Positions 22,673-34,553 of a stretch of DNA of 64,000 nucleotides are shown here, piece after piece. The notes below the pieces were generated by a model. The model made no database searches. It was not told where the DNA came from and saw only the letters and a list, made by a program, of their open reading frames with translations. Source of the stretch: Gnetum montanum (taxonomy: Eukaryota > Streptophyta > Gnetopsida > Gnetales > Gnetaceae); the NCBI GenBank assembly GCA_015680685.1, contig MNCI01010525.1:54005-118004 (forward strand), read 5' to 3'. Within the stretch, counting starts at the first letter, position 1, and each line of letters starts with the position of its first letter. The translations under genes and the position numbers were made by a program.

Positions 22673-23773
22673 TGGAGTAGGTTCATTCCACAATTAAATC
22701 ACCTTCAATGCACTATATCTAGATATTATGCAAAGACAAAACTTTTGCTAGAATACAAGAAAACTAGCTATCTCTAGTTAATTTTCTAGAAGATTACAAT
22801 AGCTTTCATAAAACCCACAACATCCAAAACCTATCACACTCAACTGATATCGCTGAGCATGAGGCCCTACAATCACACAATGGTTGTTCCCAATGCAAGA
22901 CACAACCAATAGAAATATCTTCCACAACCTACAATTGAAATATCTACTTACAAATAAGATATTAAAAAATAGAACACATAGACTAATGCACCACAAGCTT
23001 ATCTTGGAGTTGCAATCACCTATTGCACTCACCTAATGTGTTCATCCACTCTCTCTTGCATAGTTCTCCACTCTCAAGAGATTTTTCTCTCACTCATTAT
23101 CTAATCAACAATGATGAATACATCAATATTTGTGTCAAATCGAAAGATAAGAATCCTAGAAACCTTTCCTTAACTCATCCTAAAGTTTTCTAGATGTTTT
23201 CCAAGTCTTCTCACATTTTCCCTAGTTATTTTCATCTTTTTTTTATTGCATTCCAACTATTTCTTTAACTAGGATGGGTGTTTGTGGAAGTTTCCCTACC
23301 TATCTAGGTTGTCTTTGATCTCGCTAGGATGTCTCCTACAAAAATGCCTTTCTTGATTGAGATGTTTGCTATTTTTTTGGGATGTTCCATTTGGTCCCAA
23401 GACATTCCAAGTTCTAGTGGGATGTCTCGAATTAGATGTCACCTACACAACTAGGATGTCTCAGTTGGGATATCCTAGTTTCTAATGGGACATCTCACTT
23501 GCTAAGGCTAAATACAAAAATTCTTGTTTTGATATCTGGAACCTTCAAAATGTTTCCAAACAAGTCCCCATAGGCTATAGAACCTCCTAAATTCATCAAA
23601 ATAAGCCCAAAACATTCTAAAACATGCCAAAACATCTAGGAATCATCATTAACAAAATCAACACAAGAAGACACACATAATAGGACACACTCGTCCATGT
23701 CTTCTTCAAACTTAAAATTGAAAAAACAACTTGTAGGATAAAGCACAAGGGACTTAGGAGATATGTCCCCACA
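22673..23773 (-). repeat. 5' LTR of element J (1101 bp)
   Basis: On the minus strand it runs from TGTGGGGACATA to GGTTCATTCCAC-type sequence in reverse (end CCTACTCCA). The part 23157-23773 matches the truncated 3' LTR. It contains an array of GATGTC/GACATC-type motifs at 23324-23502. Confidence 0.72.
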
Positions 23774-23819
23774 TCAAATAATAATGATTTTGACTTGGTT
23801 TTGTAAAGCTAGCAAATAA
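23774..23819 (-). pseudogene. Tat-like RNase H remnant, distal piece
   Basis: On the minus strand the bases after LTR K read LLALQNQVKII. This continues the RNase H frame that stops at 26338 on the other side of K, once five bases next to K are skipped. The remaining part of the gene is cut off by element J. Confidence 0.5.
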
Positions 23820-24613
23820 TGTCACATCCCAAATTTTCATGCTTAAATAAACCAAGTTTAATCACATATATCTTATGACTTGGGCATGTCATGTCATAAT
23901 GCTTATATTCAAAAGAAAATAATTCTATAAGTATTATAAACCTTTAACCAAAATGCATGGTAAAATAACAACACATTGAAGTATTTTAAGCATTGATTCC
24001 ATTATTCATAAACCATAATTGAATCTCATAACATAACATGTTTGTAGCCTCAAAAGAAAGTTGATAAAATCCAACTTCACACAAGCTAAAATACATCATG
24101 ATCCTGATGAAAACATATCCAAAATCTAAAAACATAAAGAAAAGCTGCAAAGATCCTACTTTGTCACCATTAAAAACCTATCTCCTACTACTTGAATTCA
24201 CATCTATGTATATAGGAAGGGTTAGAAACCTTCTAGTAGAGATAACCACCTTGGTGCACTTGGGACAAGCTAATAGATGGAGCACATGCTACACAAGAAA
24301 CTATCTCAAAATCCATGAGATCAGATACCAAAAGCCACATCCAAACCATGATATTCACAAAAAATTAAGAGATAGGCAAATCAAGAAGGTAGTAGGATCA
24401 AGCATGCACAAGGACTCTTGGTCTATAAAGGTCTCACCTATCTTGAATGCTAGTGACTCTCCTTAAGGATTGGTTAACCAACCTCACCTCTCTTGGACAA
24501 ATTGAACATAGAAAAAAACTCATATGGATTACCCACCCTTTAGTTTTGCACCATGAAAACTAGCCACATTACATTTACAAGAAATATGAGTAAACATTGT
24601 TGGCTAGGCAGTT

Positions 24614-24900
24614 TCCCCATAATGCTTGTCTAGTACCACAACCATATAACATTCATAAGAAACACAAGTAGAAACTGTTGGTTAGACAGAACCTCCACAA
24701 TGCTTACCTGATGTCATAACCTAAGTACAATCATAGGTGACGTGGATCAAGCAATGATGTCAACTTTACCCTCCACAATGCCTACACATTGACATTTAGA
24801 TATGGCCACTAGAGGTATGATCATAATCAATATGGATCAAGTTCTAGAGGCCAACCTATGCTCCCCACAATGCTTATCCATTGATCCCATGGAAATCCAT
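24614..24900. repeat. Degenerate 77-93 bp tandem repeats in LTR K
   Basis: The phrase CCCCAYAATGCTT or CTCCACAATGCYT recurs at about 24614, 24692, 24769 and 24862. Between copies, variants of ACAACCATATAACATTCATA and GATGTGGATCAAG-like text recur. A related phrase recurs in LTR L. Confidence 0.6.
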
Positions 24901-25148
24901 CATCAAGAGGCCAAAAATGGACATCGAAGATCAAATATGCTTCATAGATCATGAGTACCACATGAGACAAACAAGATAACTACCCTTCATAAGATGACCA
25001 CAAAAATGGTATGATGTACTTGGTTCCTAGTGTTTTTGGTTGTGTTTCAATGAGTTCATGGTGTTCCCAGGGTCAAACAGGACTTGTTTGAGCATGAAAT
25101 AGGTCTTTGGACTCAATTTTTAGTGGCTTTTCTAAAATTCCTACAAGT

Positions 25149-25426
25149 GAGATGTCTCAAGGGACTGGGAGATGTCCAGGAGCAAGAGGGGATGTCTCAA
25201 TAAACTCAAAGACATCTTGGCTTGAGCTGGGACATCTTAGGGTTGAGGAGATGTCTTATTCTGGGAGGAGACATCTCATGCTTGAAGAAGACATCTTAAC
25301 AAAGATATCTTGAAACAAGGGGAGACATCTTAAGTGCAATGGAGACATCTTGTCCATGGGTGAGATATCTTTCTAGAATTCTCAACATGTAGGAGGAACA
25401 TCTAGTAGAGATCTAGGACATCTCAT
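25149..25426. promoter_or_regulatory. GAGATGTCTCA / GACATCTTA motif array in LTR K
   Basis: About fourteen copies, in both orientations, of a motif centred on GATGTC or its complement GACATC lie in 280 bases (GAGATGTCTCA, GGGATGTCTCA, GAGACATCTCA, GAGACATCTTA and variants). Spacing is irregular, so it is a site cluster rather than a simple tandem repeat. Confidence 0.65.
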
Positions 25427-26337
25427 TGAGGAAGGAAAACACTGGAAAATAGCTAGAAAAACACCAAAATGAGGAAAATGATTAGGGAATCCATAGGAAT
25501 AAGAATTAGCATTTCAAGAACAAGAATCGAAGTAGCATAAGAGTAAACCAAGATTGATATTGAACTCAACTTGACAAATACCAAGTTGAAAAATTGGTAA
25601 AACAAGATACAAATCAGAACCATGAAATTATTCAATGATACAAATCTTGGGGCTAGTTACTCTCCCTTAACAAACTAAGCTACAACAAGATTGGATTGCA
25701 ATGCATGAAGTTAAACACCAAGGAATCCAACCACCACAAGGAAGGAAGAGATAACTAATGAGAAAGAGCAATCAATGCAAGAGAAAGATAAGAGCTCACA
25801 ATTAACAACAAGATTACAAACTCCAGCCAATATAGGAACAATGGTTTACAATGAGTTATCTCCAAAATTACATTCATGATAAATGAAAAAGTTCCATAAG
25901 AGTCTGATAAGTTACTGAAAATCTCTAGTTTACATAGGAAAAGAAAATAGAAGCAAAGCTTTGAGTAAGTTATCAAAAGTATGATATATGATATTTTTCC
26001 AAAACTCTATGTTCTAGTTCACAACATGTGCCACCTTCATCAACTTGTTCTTAGCAAGAGACACCAAGAAGTTATTAGCGTCCAAATCCAAAAGCTCAAT
26101 AAAAAAATATTATCAAAGATGAAACAAGAATTTGAAAGAGGAATATTTTGAAATGGAGAGATCATAAAAAATATAAGGCAAGTTAAATAAAAGATAATTA
26201 AAATATTTCACAATATAATGGAACACATTCATTATTGTTTTCAAGGTGATGAGATCAAATCCTCCACGAGACTTAAATCAACAAAGAGTAACAAAAAATA
26301 AAGATAAAATAAGGGGTTAAAAATACAGGTTGTTACA

Positions 26338-28040
26338 GAAGAACATGAATTAAGGCTTCAAATTCAACTACATTGTTTGTACAAGAAAAATCAAACTTGT
26401 AGGTTCTATAAAGATCTTGTTTGGTAGAAAGAACAAAAACATAAGTTGCACTAGAACTAAAAGAAATATGAGCCTCATTGAAGTGAAGATTAACATTAAG
26501 GTTGTTCTCATCATTATACAAGTCATAAACAATATCCTTGAATTTGAAAGAAGAAATGAAATTACATATGGCTTGATCTTTGATAAAATGCTAAGATAGG
26601 TAATAAAGGTCAATTCAATGAAGGAAGTTTTCCAATGGGCTAACCAATGGCCATCCAAAGGATTACTAGCAACTATCTTGAGATGTTGTCTTTGTAGATA
26701 ACAAATACTTTAGCATTTAAAAGATAGTGTTTCCATTTATTGTGGGCAATGACAAGACTTAGGTAGGATTTCTTAGCATCTGAATATCTAGTCTCATAAT
26801 CATAGGAAGGGTGAAAGATATAATAGATAGAAATATCAACTTCATCATATCATCTTCGACAAAGCATGAAAATTATTGCATGATTGGACTTGAAGAGGTA
26901 GAGATAAAAAGGATGATTGAATTGAAAAGGGTGCAAGATAGGAAGAAAAGTTAAAATCCCCTTGATGACATCAAAGAATTTTTGACAATTCTCATTCTAA
27001 ATGAAAATATTAGACTGATAGAGTAGATGAGTCAAAGGATGTATATGATTTGTAAGGTTGGTAATGAATTGGTAAATGGATTGGAGGTGACCTTCCAAAA
27101 CATGCTTATCTTGGATGTTCTAAGGAGGTGGAAGCTCCATAATAGCTTTGACCTTATTAGGGTCAATGCCCATACCATCCTAAGATACAAGGTAATGTAA
27201 CATTTTACCTATAATAACACCAAAGATACATTGCTTAGGGTTGATACATAGGTTATACTTGTTACATCAAGTTACGACTTACTTTAAGCCAAAAGGATGA
27301 TCTATTGCTCAAGTGGACTTGATGGTAAAATCATCAACGAAATCATTAACTATCTTGAATACTATGTCACTAAAAATAAAAGTCATAGCTCATTGGTATG
27401 TAGCTCTAATGTTTTTGAGTCCAAGGCATTTTAGTGTAGCAAAATGTTTCCCAAAGAATAATGAAAGTAGTATGTTGGTAATGCTTTAGATTTAGTTATA
27501 ACCAAAAAATTCATCCATAAAGGATAAAATAGCATGTTGGGCTATAGAATCTATAATCTAATTAATGCTTGATGATGGAAAATTATCTTTAAGAGTAACT
27601 TTATTGAGATCATGAAAATCTATGCATATGCGAATGCCACCATTCTTTTTAGGAACCATAATCATGTTGAAAACCTAAATCGAATAATTGATAGGATGAA
27701 TAAAACCAACATTATAAAGTTTACTTATCTATTCTTTTATGGAAAAAGCTATGGTTGAAAATTTTTTTCTAATCTTCTATTAACAAGTTTAGAGCTTTCT
27801 TCCAAAATGATGCTATGTTACACCAATTTAGGATCAAGACTGGGCATGTTACTATATCCCCAAGAAAAAGCAATAGAATGTTTTTGAAGAGTAATTAGAA
27901 TGGCTTCTTGATGATCTAGAGGGAGAAGAGCACTTAGGTGAAGTATCATTTTTCACCTTTATTATTAAGTATAGGCAAATTAAATAAGCAGTCATTTATA
28001 AGGATGGTTCCTGATCAAGGAAAGACAGATAAGATTTCAG
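26338..28040 (-). pseudogene. Tat/Ogre-like pol remnant: RT and second RNase H (broken)
   Basis: RT motifs on the minus strand: VPKKNGGIRICIDFHDLNK near 27660-27600, then LSFMDEFFGYN, and FVDD (27341-27330) followed by FTIKS. The RNase H end reads YKFDFSCTNNVVEFEALIHV (26500-26350), the TNN-x-x-E-x-EAL signature of the extra RNase H in Tat/Ogre elements. The frame is cut at 26338 by LTR K. Many stops are present. Upstream (28040-28593) the sequence is too degraded to assign. Confidence 0.72.
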
Positions 28041-29260
28041 GAGTAAGTTATCCTTAGTAATATCTAATGAATTTATAATAGAAACAATATTTGTTGAATA
28101 TGACTTGAAGTCAATAAAAGACATGTCCAAGACTCAAAGTACCTAGCTTGCAAGATAGTCTAAGATAAGAGGTTGAAAAAGGGATGATAGATAGGTAGCC
28201 ACATTAACCTACATCAAGATAAGGAATAGTTAGAACATGTACTACAAATGAAGTGCAATGTCAAAATAAGACAACATTAAGCTCCTTTGCATCAAAGTGT
28301 CAAATGTGTTGAAAGTTTAGATTTCCTGAAAGTTGAAGGATGTCATTTCATTGAGCTATAAAAAAATAGGGGAAAATAATGACACAAAATCTTCATTTGC
28401 AACATAGCAATTTGAAAATTGATGTAAGAGCAAAGTACAAAAAAAATGATAATGATTTGGGAAAGATAAAAATGTTACAAAAATTTTAGTTCAATAGCTA
28501 TTGTAGTTTTGAAGAAATTAGTTTTATAATTTGGCAGATTTTATAAATCTTGAAATTTTATGAAAATGAATGATGGTCAATGATTAGATAATTTGTAATG
28601 ACCTAACTCATCCTAACTTTCAATTTATCCAAATCATGTCCTTAATAATGTATTTGCAAAAGTAAACAAGATATTTTAATATATAGGATAAAATTTGAAA
28701 AATTGAAACTAAAGTTAAAAGCTAAAAGCATTAATAAATTCTTCTACTATAATGTAAGAGAGAGTTATGACTAAGAGTAATGTAATCATAGAATTTATAT
28801 AACAAGGTTATAACTAAGAAAAGTGATAGTAAAGCATTTAAATAATCATCAATGTTCTTACACTAGTTTACTATTAACATGATAATTATGATAAGAATAA
28901 CTTATTCAATTAGCTTTTCAATCATGAATCCTTTTTACAAGTAGAAGTAACCAGGATCATATAACATGCATACACATCTTACATAATTTAAACCCTCCTT
29001 TGGGGCTTTTTAATAGAAGATAATAAATCTAATGCAAAACCATATGTACAGCCAAATGAGAATTAGTAATAGGACTATTAGAGAATCAAAGTACAAGAGG
29101 GAATCCATTGACATACTACACATCAACCACCTAAAATATATACCGTCTTTATTAGTAAAATAATTATAAGGATATCTCTTTGGTAGTGGAAACCTCATAC
29201 AACTTATCAACTCCATTGGTATATGGTATATGTACCTTCTTGAGAGCCTCTCCCACTAAT

Positions 29261-30053
29261 GCAACTGATGAGTGGCGAGGTACCCCTACACTCAACCATA
29301 CGAATATGAGCATTTCACGCACGATTTAGTCAAACTCCATAGATGGGCTAGTTGTGGTATCTAGATAGTTACTTGTTGATCGCAGTTCACTATCTTTCCA
29401 CCTAGACTAGTATTGGCTTTGTCACGTATGGTTTAGCCCAGAGTGAGGTGTATGATATGTTCCTAAACTAATGCTACTCTTGAATGCAATGGAAAATAAC
29501 TTTAATTAGGCTAAGAAGAAAGGGAGAGAGAGTTTACGCTAATAGGAGATAGGGAGAGAGAATCTAAGCTAGCCTAAGTGCGATGAGTATCCGTTCCTTA
29601 ATCATCCGTACACATCTTAGGCGTCATGTATAACTACTACTGGGATTACCAAGCACATGGCCCAAGTACGCTACTGGGATACCAAGTAGTCACATGTAGA
29701 TGCTTGTGATCAAGTTGTACTCATTCCACGTTTAATAACAATAATAATTAAGTAATCTCGAACTTTATTTTTGGTCATGTGCGTGTCCAAGTATGTCACA
29801 CTTGAATAAAGGATCCTGTACAATTACAATCATCACACTGCAGGCATGCACTAGGAGGAAAGGGTGAGAAAGACTAAAAATGAAACTAACTTCTAACTAC
29901 AAACTTAATTCTATCCCCCTCTACTCCTTGTGCCTACATATGTATTTATAGGCCCGCACAGGAATCACGATATCATGTATGTGATATTGTAAGCTAGGCC
30001 GCGATGTCGCGTATGCTATATCGTGTCCTAATGAATCATGATTCATCAGCAAC
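29261..30053 (-). mobile_element. Solo LTR C (Athila type) with perfect target-site duplication
   Basis: The LTR is 29266-30048 (783 bp) on the minus strand, starting TGATGAATCATG and ending CACTCATCA. It is flanked by identical pentamers gcaac (29261-29265 and 30049-30053). It is homologous to LTR A, including a minus-strand TATA box near 29943-29950 and four degraded GATATCGCG-type palindromes (about 29966-30025). It interrupts a tandem-repeat unit of LTR L. Confidence 0.9.
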
Positions 30054-30060
30054 CAGAAAG

Positions 30061-30250
30061 CCCAATGGTAGGTACAAAACCCATTGGTCACAACTCTATG
30101 TACCATGTGGAAGTCCATCTCCATTGATGCAACCACAAAGACTAATGGCAAGTATCATCAGTATCATGCAAGATCTATTGGTCACAACTTTGTGTGCCAT
30201 ATGGAAGCCTATCCCCACTAACACAACCATAGAGGCCAATGGTTGGCACA
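30061..30250. repeat. Tandem repeat of about 95-100 bp in LTR L
   Basis: The text CCCATTGGTCACAACTCTATG... GGAAGTCCATCTCC recurs as CTATTGGTCACAACTTTGTG... GGAAGCCTATCCCC. A further partial unit precedes solo LTR C at about 29210-29265. Confidence 0.7.
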
Positions 30251-30811
30251 TTATGTAATGAGATTCCCACCACTATAAGAGGTACTTAACAACACAAGAA
30301 TAATTAAGCTTCAAGCAAAATCATATTTATAAAGTATGCATTAAATCAACAATTACATATACAACAACTAATTATACTTGCCAATCTATAAAGTATTTAC
30401 AAAGGAAAGATACACTAATTCATTAAATCAAACTATCTTCAAAACCCTCTTCCATAAAAGAGGAAGGGTGCCCACACTAAAGGCCATGGCCTTGGCTACC
30501 TATGTACCCCTATAGAGTTTACAAGAAATCAGGGCCATGTAGTTCTTAAATTACAAGATCAATCATCACACACATATACACATCAAGAGTGATTAGGATT
30601 ATTTGTGTATAATTGATTATTCCTAACAATCTTCATTTAACATGATAAAAGAGCATTAAAAGAGAGTATTATGGTCTTATCAAACAAGAATTATATGTTT
30701 AAAAGTCACACCTAAATAAAGCTTTTATGTCTATCAATTAGACAATGAGCAAAGTAACAATATCTTCATATAAGAGATAAGTATCATCACATTACAAGTC
30801 AAACAATCTTA

Positions 30812-30925
<114 letters not shown>

Positions 30926-31291
30926 TTAGCTATATTAGAGCAATATAAGAGATAGACTTACCTGAACCTTAAGAATCCTCTTAGAGAACTTCTTCTTTGC
31001 TTCACTTGCGCTCATCATCCTTATGCTCTTTTTCTCTTCCTAGTGGTTGTACCTCCTCTTACTTGGTGTGTCCAATGGGTAGGATAGGGGAATATTTATA
31101 GATCTAAGATGGAAGAGATCTCTTAAGTTCTAGAGAGTTCTTTATTCAGTGTGGATAGTTAGTCGTTGGAAGATGTCAACTCTAATGGAAGTTTTTAGGA
31201 GAATCTCCTTTCTCTAGTATCTTCTTCGCCCCACCTACCACTTATTTTATCTTTTACATTTACTTTACACTAATTACTGTTTACTTTACTG

Positions 31292-31441
31292 AGGTTACTA
31301 TTCATTTATCATATTTTACCAAGATTACTATTCATTTATTGTCTCCTACTAAAGTTACTATTCATTTACTATATTTTACCAAGGTTACTATTCAGTCACC
31401 ATATTTTATTTAGGTTACTATTTATTTACCTTTTTACCATG
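31292..31441. repeat. Five copies of a 30-bp unit
   Basis: AGGTTACTATTCATTTAYCA followed by TATTTTACCA starts at 31292, 31322, 31352, 31382 and 31412 with exact 30-base spacing, with substitutions but no indels. Confidence 0.9.
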
Positions 31442-31670
31442 ATATGTGTACTTCTTCCTTAATTCATATTGTCTTAGCTCTTAGAGCCGTGTACTATCAT
31501 AAAATGGAATATGTACTTTTACTCAATAAAACATTCAAAATAACTTATTTATTAAGCATTCTAAGTACTTCCAAGGTACATTACATATTAGTATGTTCAA
31601 ATTACTAACTTGGCTAAGATACATACGATTACATTTATATTATAGGTTGATGTATAAGTAGGGTATTACA

Positions 31671-33039
31671 TTATTTCTCCCTCATCACACAACAATTTGA
31701 TGTGATATTAGATTTATTTGAATGCTAATATCTGTGGGAAGGTTCAATTAAAGTTTAGCATCAGAAACATAACAACTTTTGAGTTATTATCTCTCAAAGT
31801 TGCACTACCAAAATTACCACGATTTTTGATAGAATGGGTAAAGCATAACATAACCTTAGCTTCTGGATACTTTTTGTAGTACTTCATTTTTCCAAATTTT
31901 AGAGAACTTCCTAAGCTTTCCTAAAAATACAAATTTTATTAGCTAATTCTTTATGAAGTTAAGCTGACCAAGCAATTTTTTCACTGCCTAACAATTGGCA
32001 ACAACAGCATACACAAGGAACCAAGGGTGGAACTAATAGTGGCAAGGGACCATAGGTAGGACCAATAGCAAGAAGGGACTACCACAACCCTATACCTTGC
32101 CACATATAGCATAGTTGTAAGTAATAAGAACCCTAGATAAGTATTCTCCAACTTGAGTTTAGCATTGTTTAAATGCCACTGTAGTGACAACTCAATTTTG
32201 GGTTTTCAATGAATTATAGATAAGTAGATATGATTTTAAGCTTAGTTTTAATGATTCAAACTAGGAAGTGTTACTTGCAAAGCATAAGTTAGAAAATTTA
32301 AGTTTGATTTTGAAAGAGGATCAAGAACCCCAAGCCTCACCCTAGTTTAAGAAGCTCTAAATTGAGGACCTAGCTCTTTAAGAAGACTTCGTTGAGATTT
32401 GGAGCAAGAATCACACTCAATAGGGTTCAAAGGCCTTCATGGGAAAGCATTGGTTGTCCTAAAAAGCATGTACTTAATGATGTACATTGTGGGGCCATAA
32501 CAATAATAGTGGTTTGCTCGAGAAGCCCTCCAAATCTACCAAATGATTGGAAATTGATCATTTTTCTCTCAACCATACAAATAAAGAAGCAAAGTTTTGG
32601 GTAATGTATCAATAGCAATGCATCTGTTGGTAATAGAAGACCAAAGGCCAATGGATAAAAGGTGATCAAAACTCCTACTATATCTATATAGTTACCAATC
32701 GAGAAAATACAAAGAAATAGCTCATCTCTTTCTCATTGGACGTTTTCCGTAACGTTTGTTTATGTCAATCTTTCACGTTTGTTTATGTTAATCTTTCTTC
32801 TCCAAGCTTTTCTCTAAAGACTATTTCATTATGTTTTCCATCTTCAACACTTGGTTCCATAGAAGGCCACTCTTGATGTTAATGTTGAATTGCAAGTACT
32901 ATCCTCCTAAGAGGAGAACTAATCACTCATAGTAGGGTCCTCAAAAAACAAATATTCTAGACCAAATAGTTGGAACTTTCAATTTTTTTTAAAGCATTAT
33001 TAGAACATTTTAGGAGACAAGCTTGCTCATTTTCTTTGG
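31671..33039. other. Unassigned stretch between LTR L and LINE M
   Basis: It starts with the putative polypurine tract of LTR L (31671-31686, minus strand). The rest shows no recognisable coding motif on either strand. Short frames near 32392-32669 on both strands overlap and look accidental. The last part may be upstream LINE sequence. Confidence 0.4.
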
Positions 33040-34015
33040 AGTTGTTTTACTTATGCCACCATCTGTATATGCTAGAATGATAGTTTGCACATCCTCCTCC
33101 CCGAGAAGGAGATTATGGCCTTTTTAGCTAATTGCCATCCCATTAGTAGTTACAACTACTTGTACAAATTTTTTTCTTCCTTGTTTGTGCATCACCTTCA
33201 ACCTTTCCTCTTAGACATCATTGAACCTATTTAGGCTCATTTCATTCTTGGAAAGAATATTATTAATAGTATGATCATGGTGCATGAGGTTGTCCATACA
33301 AATGAATTGCAAAAGCAAGACATCTATGTGCTCTAGCTTGATATTGCCAAAGCTTATGATAGGATGGATTAGCATGCCCTGCACCAAATGTTGGAGCTTT
33401 TGAATTTTGGTAAGCAGTTCTATGATTTTATTTCCTTTTAGCTTAACTCTACTTATTTCAAGGTCTAGCTTGGGAAGACCTTTTTAGAACCTTTTGCTCC
33501 CTCAAGAGATCTAAGATTGTGTAAGCCCATGTCCTTGTACCTCTTTTCCTTTATCGTGAACAAAATGAACATGCGTTGCTACTTGGACAAGTGTGAGATG
33601 TGACATCCTTTTTCTTAAGGGATGTACCACTTGTAGGGTTCCAATATGAGCAAGACCAACATACATCCAATAAGCTAATTTCATAATTTGTAAATGTTGA
33701 TGACACCCTCATCTTCACATCACTCAATAACATGAGGGGTAAAGGTTTTGTCCTCTTACATGAGATCTTGATTCCATGCAAAACACTTTTGAATGCATTT
33801 TGGTAATGTCTTTGGGCTCATACTGATCCTAGCTTCAACCCTCCCTAAGGGTGGTTTGGTTGTTGTCGTTAGCAACCCTCCATTGTAATTCTCCTCCTGA
33901 GGTCTTTTAATTTTTTGTTTTCCAGTGCCCAAGAGTCACACGGTTGCTAGCCTGATGTACTTTTTTGCTTTTCTTTAATATAATTCCTACTACTTTTCCC
34001 TTTTGAAAAAACAAA
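33040..34015 (+). pseudogene. LINE fragment M: degraded L1-type reverse transcriptase and 3' end
   Basis: The plus-strand frames show the non-LTR RT series: ILGKNIINSMIMVHEVVH near 33250-33300, then LDIAKAYDRMD with W replaced by a stop (near 33340-33372), then HQMLELLNFGKQFYDFI. Further traces continue to a typical LINE 3' end at about 33960-34015 (TTTAATATAATTCC..., short A runs). Stops are frequent and the C-terminal part seems deleted. It lies downstream of the GST gene in antisense orientation. Confidence 0.72.
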
Positions 34016-34553
34016 ATCTTCAAATCCTTGATTTCTTTCCTCGCACCATGTAATCGTGATTTCTCATTTTACAAAGCTTTGTATCTACGCTTAATACTTG
34101 GAAGCATCATGTTACATATAATAATATCAAGGTGTAACGGTTTTTTCCTGCAAATGAGTATTTCAACCCAATTGATTATAAAACCATAATCAGCATCATA
34201 AGATAAATGCTACATTCTAAATGCCGTGGTCATACATCATTTGCAAGGCTAAACGACAGAAGTCTTATGTGACAGCCATCTCATTATGAATTAAGTAAAT
34301 GGCCAAAATCTTGATCTAGCATTCTACGCAGAATTTTAGTCTAGTTTAGTTGTGCTACAATAAAATTGTTGCAAACAATAATGGCATACTATCGTATCGT
34401 ACAACATGCATTTGCAAATCACTGGCATTACAGATCACGATTCAAATTCAATTATAGATAAATGGATGTATAAATCATATAATAATCAACCCAGCCACGC
34501 AGGCGGACGAAGTGCTACTCCTCACATTCTACTATGGCTTGCTAAAACCAATT

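Larger units (their letters stand above)
18346..23773 (-). mobile_element. Element J: gypsy element without recognisable RT
   Basis: Direct repeats of an LTR lie at 18346-18962 (truncated) and 22673-23773. On the minus strand the order is LTR, initiator-Met-type primer site (22665-22650), gag with CCHC knuckle, protease, an unrecognised acidic frame, the C-terminal tail of integrase, then 3' LTR. No RT, RNase H or catalytic integrase motifs are visible between protease and the integrase tail. J therefore looks non-autonomous, or has suffered a large internal deletion. A purine-rich stretch precedes the 3' LTR near 18963-18985. Confidence 0.75.
23820..26337 (-). mobile_element. LTR K: long solo LTR inside a Tat-like RNase H
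   Basis: The ends are TGTCACATCC (23820) and GGTTGTTACA (26337), an inverted TG...CA pair. The block splits the RNase H frame of remnant T. Removing it together with the pentamer ttatt (minus strand, next to its end) restores the frame. The opposite pentamer is tcttc, so any target-site duplication has decayed. There are no coding motifs inside. It contains about four tandem units (24614-24900) and a dense GATGTC/GACATC array (25149-25426). Orientation is inferred from its similarity in style to LTR L and is uncertain. Confidence 0.6.

Noticed and set aside
24098-24466. 122-codon plus-strand frame in LTR K
   Set aside because: Basic, low-information composition with no motif, inside an LTR. 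Probably open by chance.
25149-25426. CRISPR-like or simple tandem repeat
   Set aside because: The motifs occur in both orientations with irregular spacing and no constant-length spacers, and the genome is clearly eukaryotic.
31671-31690. Polypurine tract as proof that LTR L is the 3' LTR of an element to the right
   Set aside because: The purine run is short, and no gypsy coding remnant is recognisable in 31690-33040. Kept only as a possibility.
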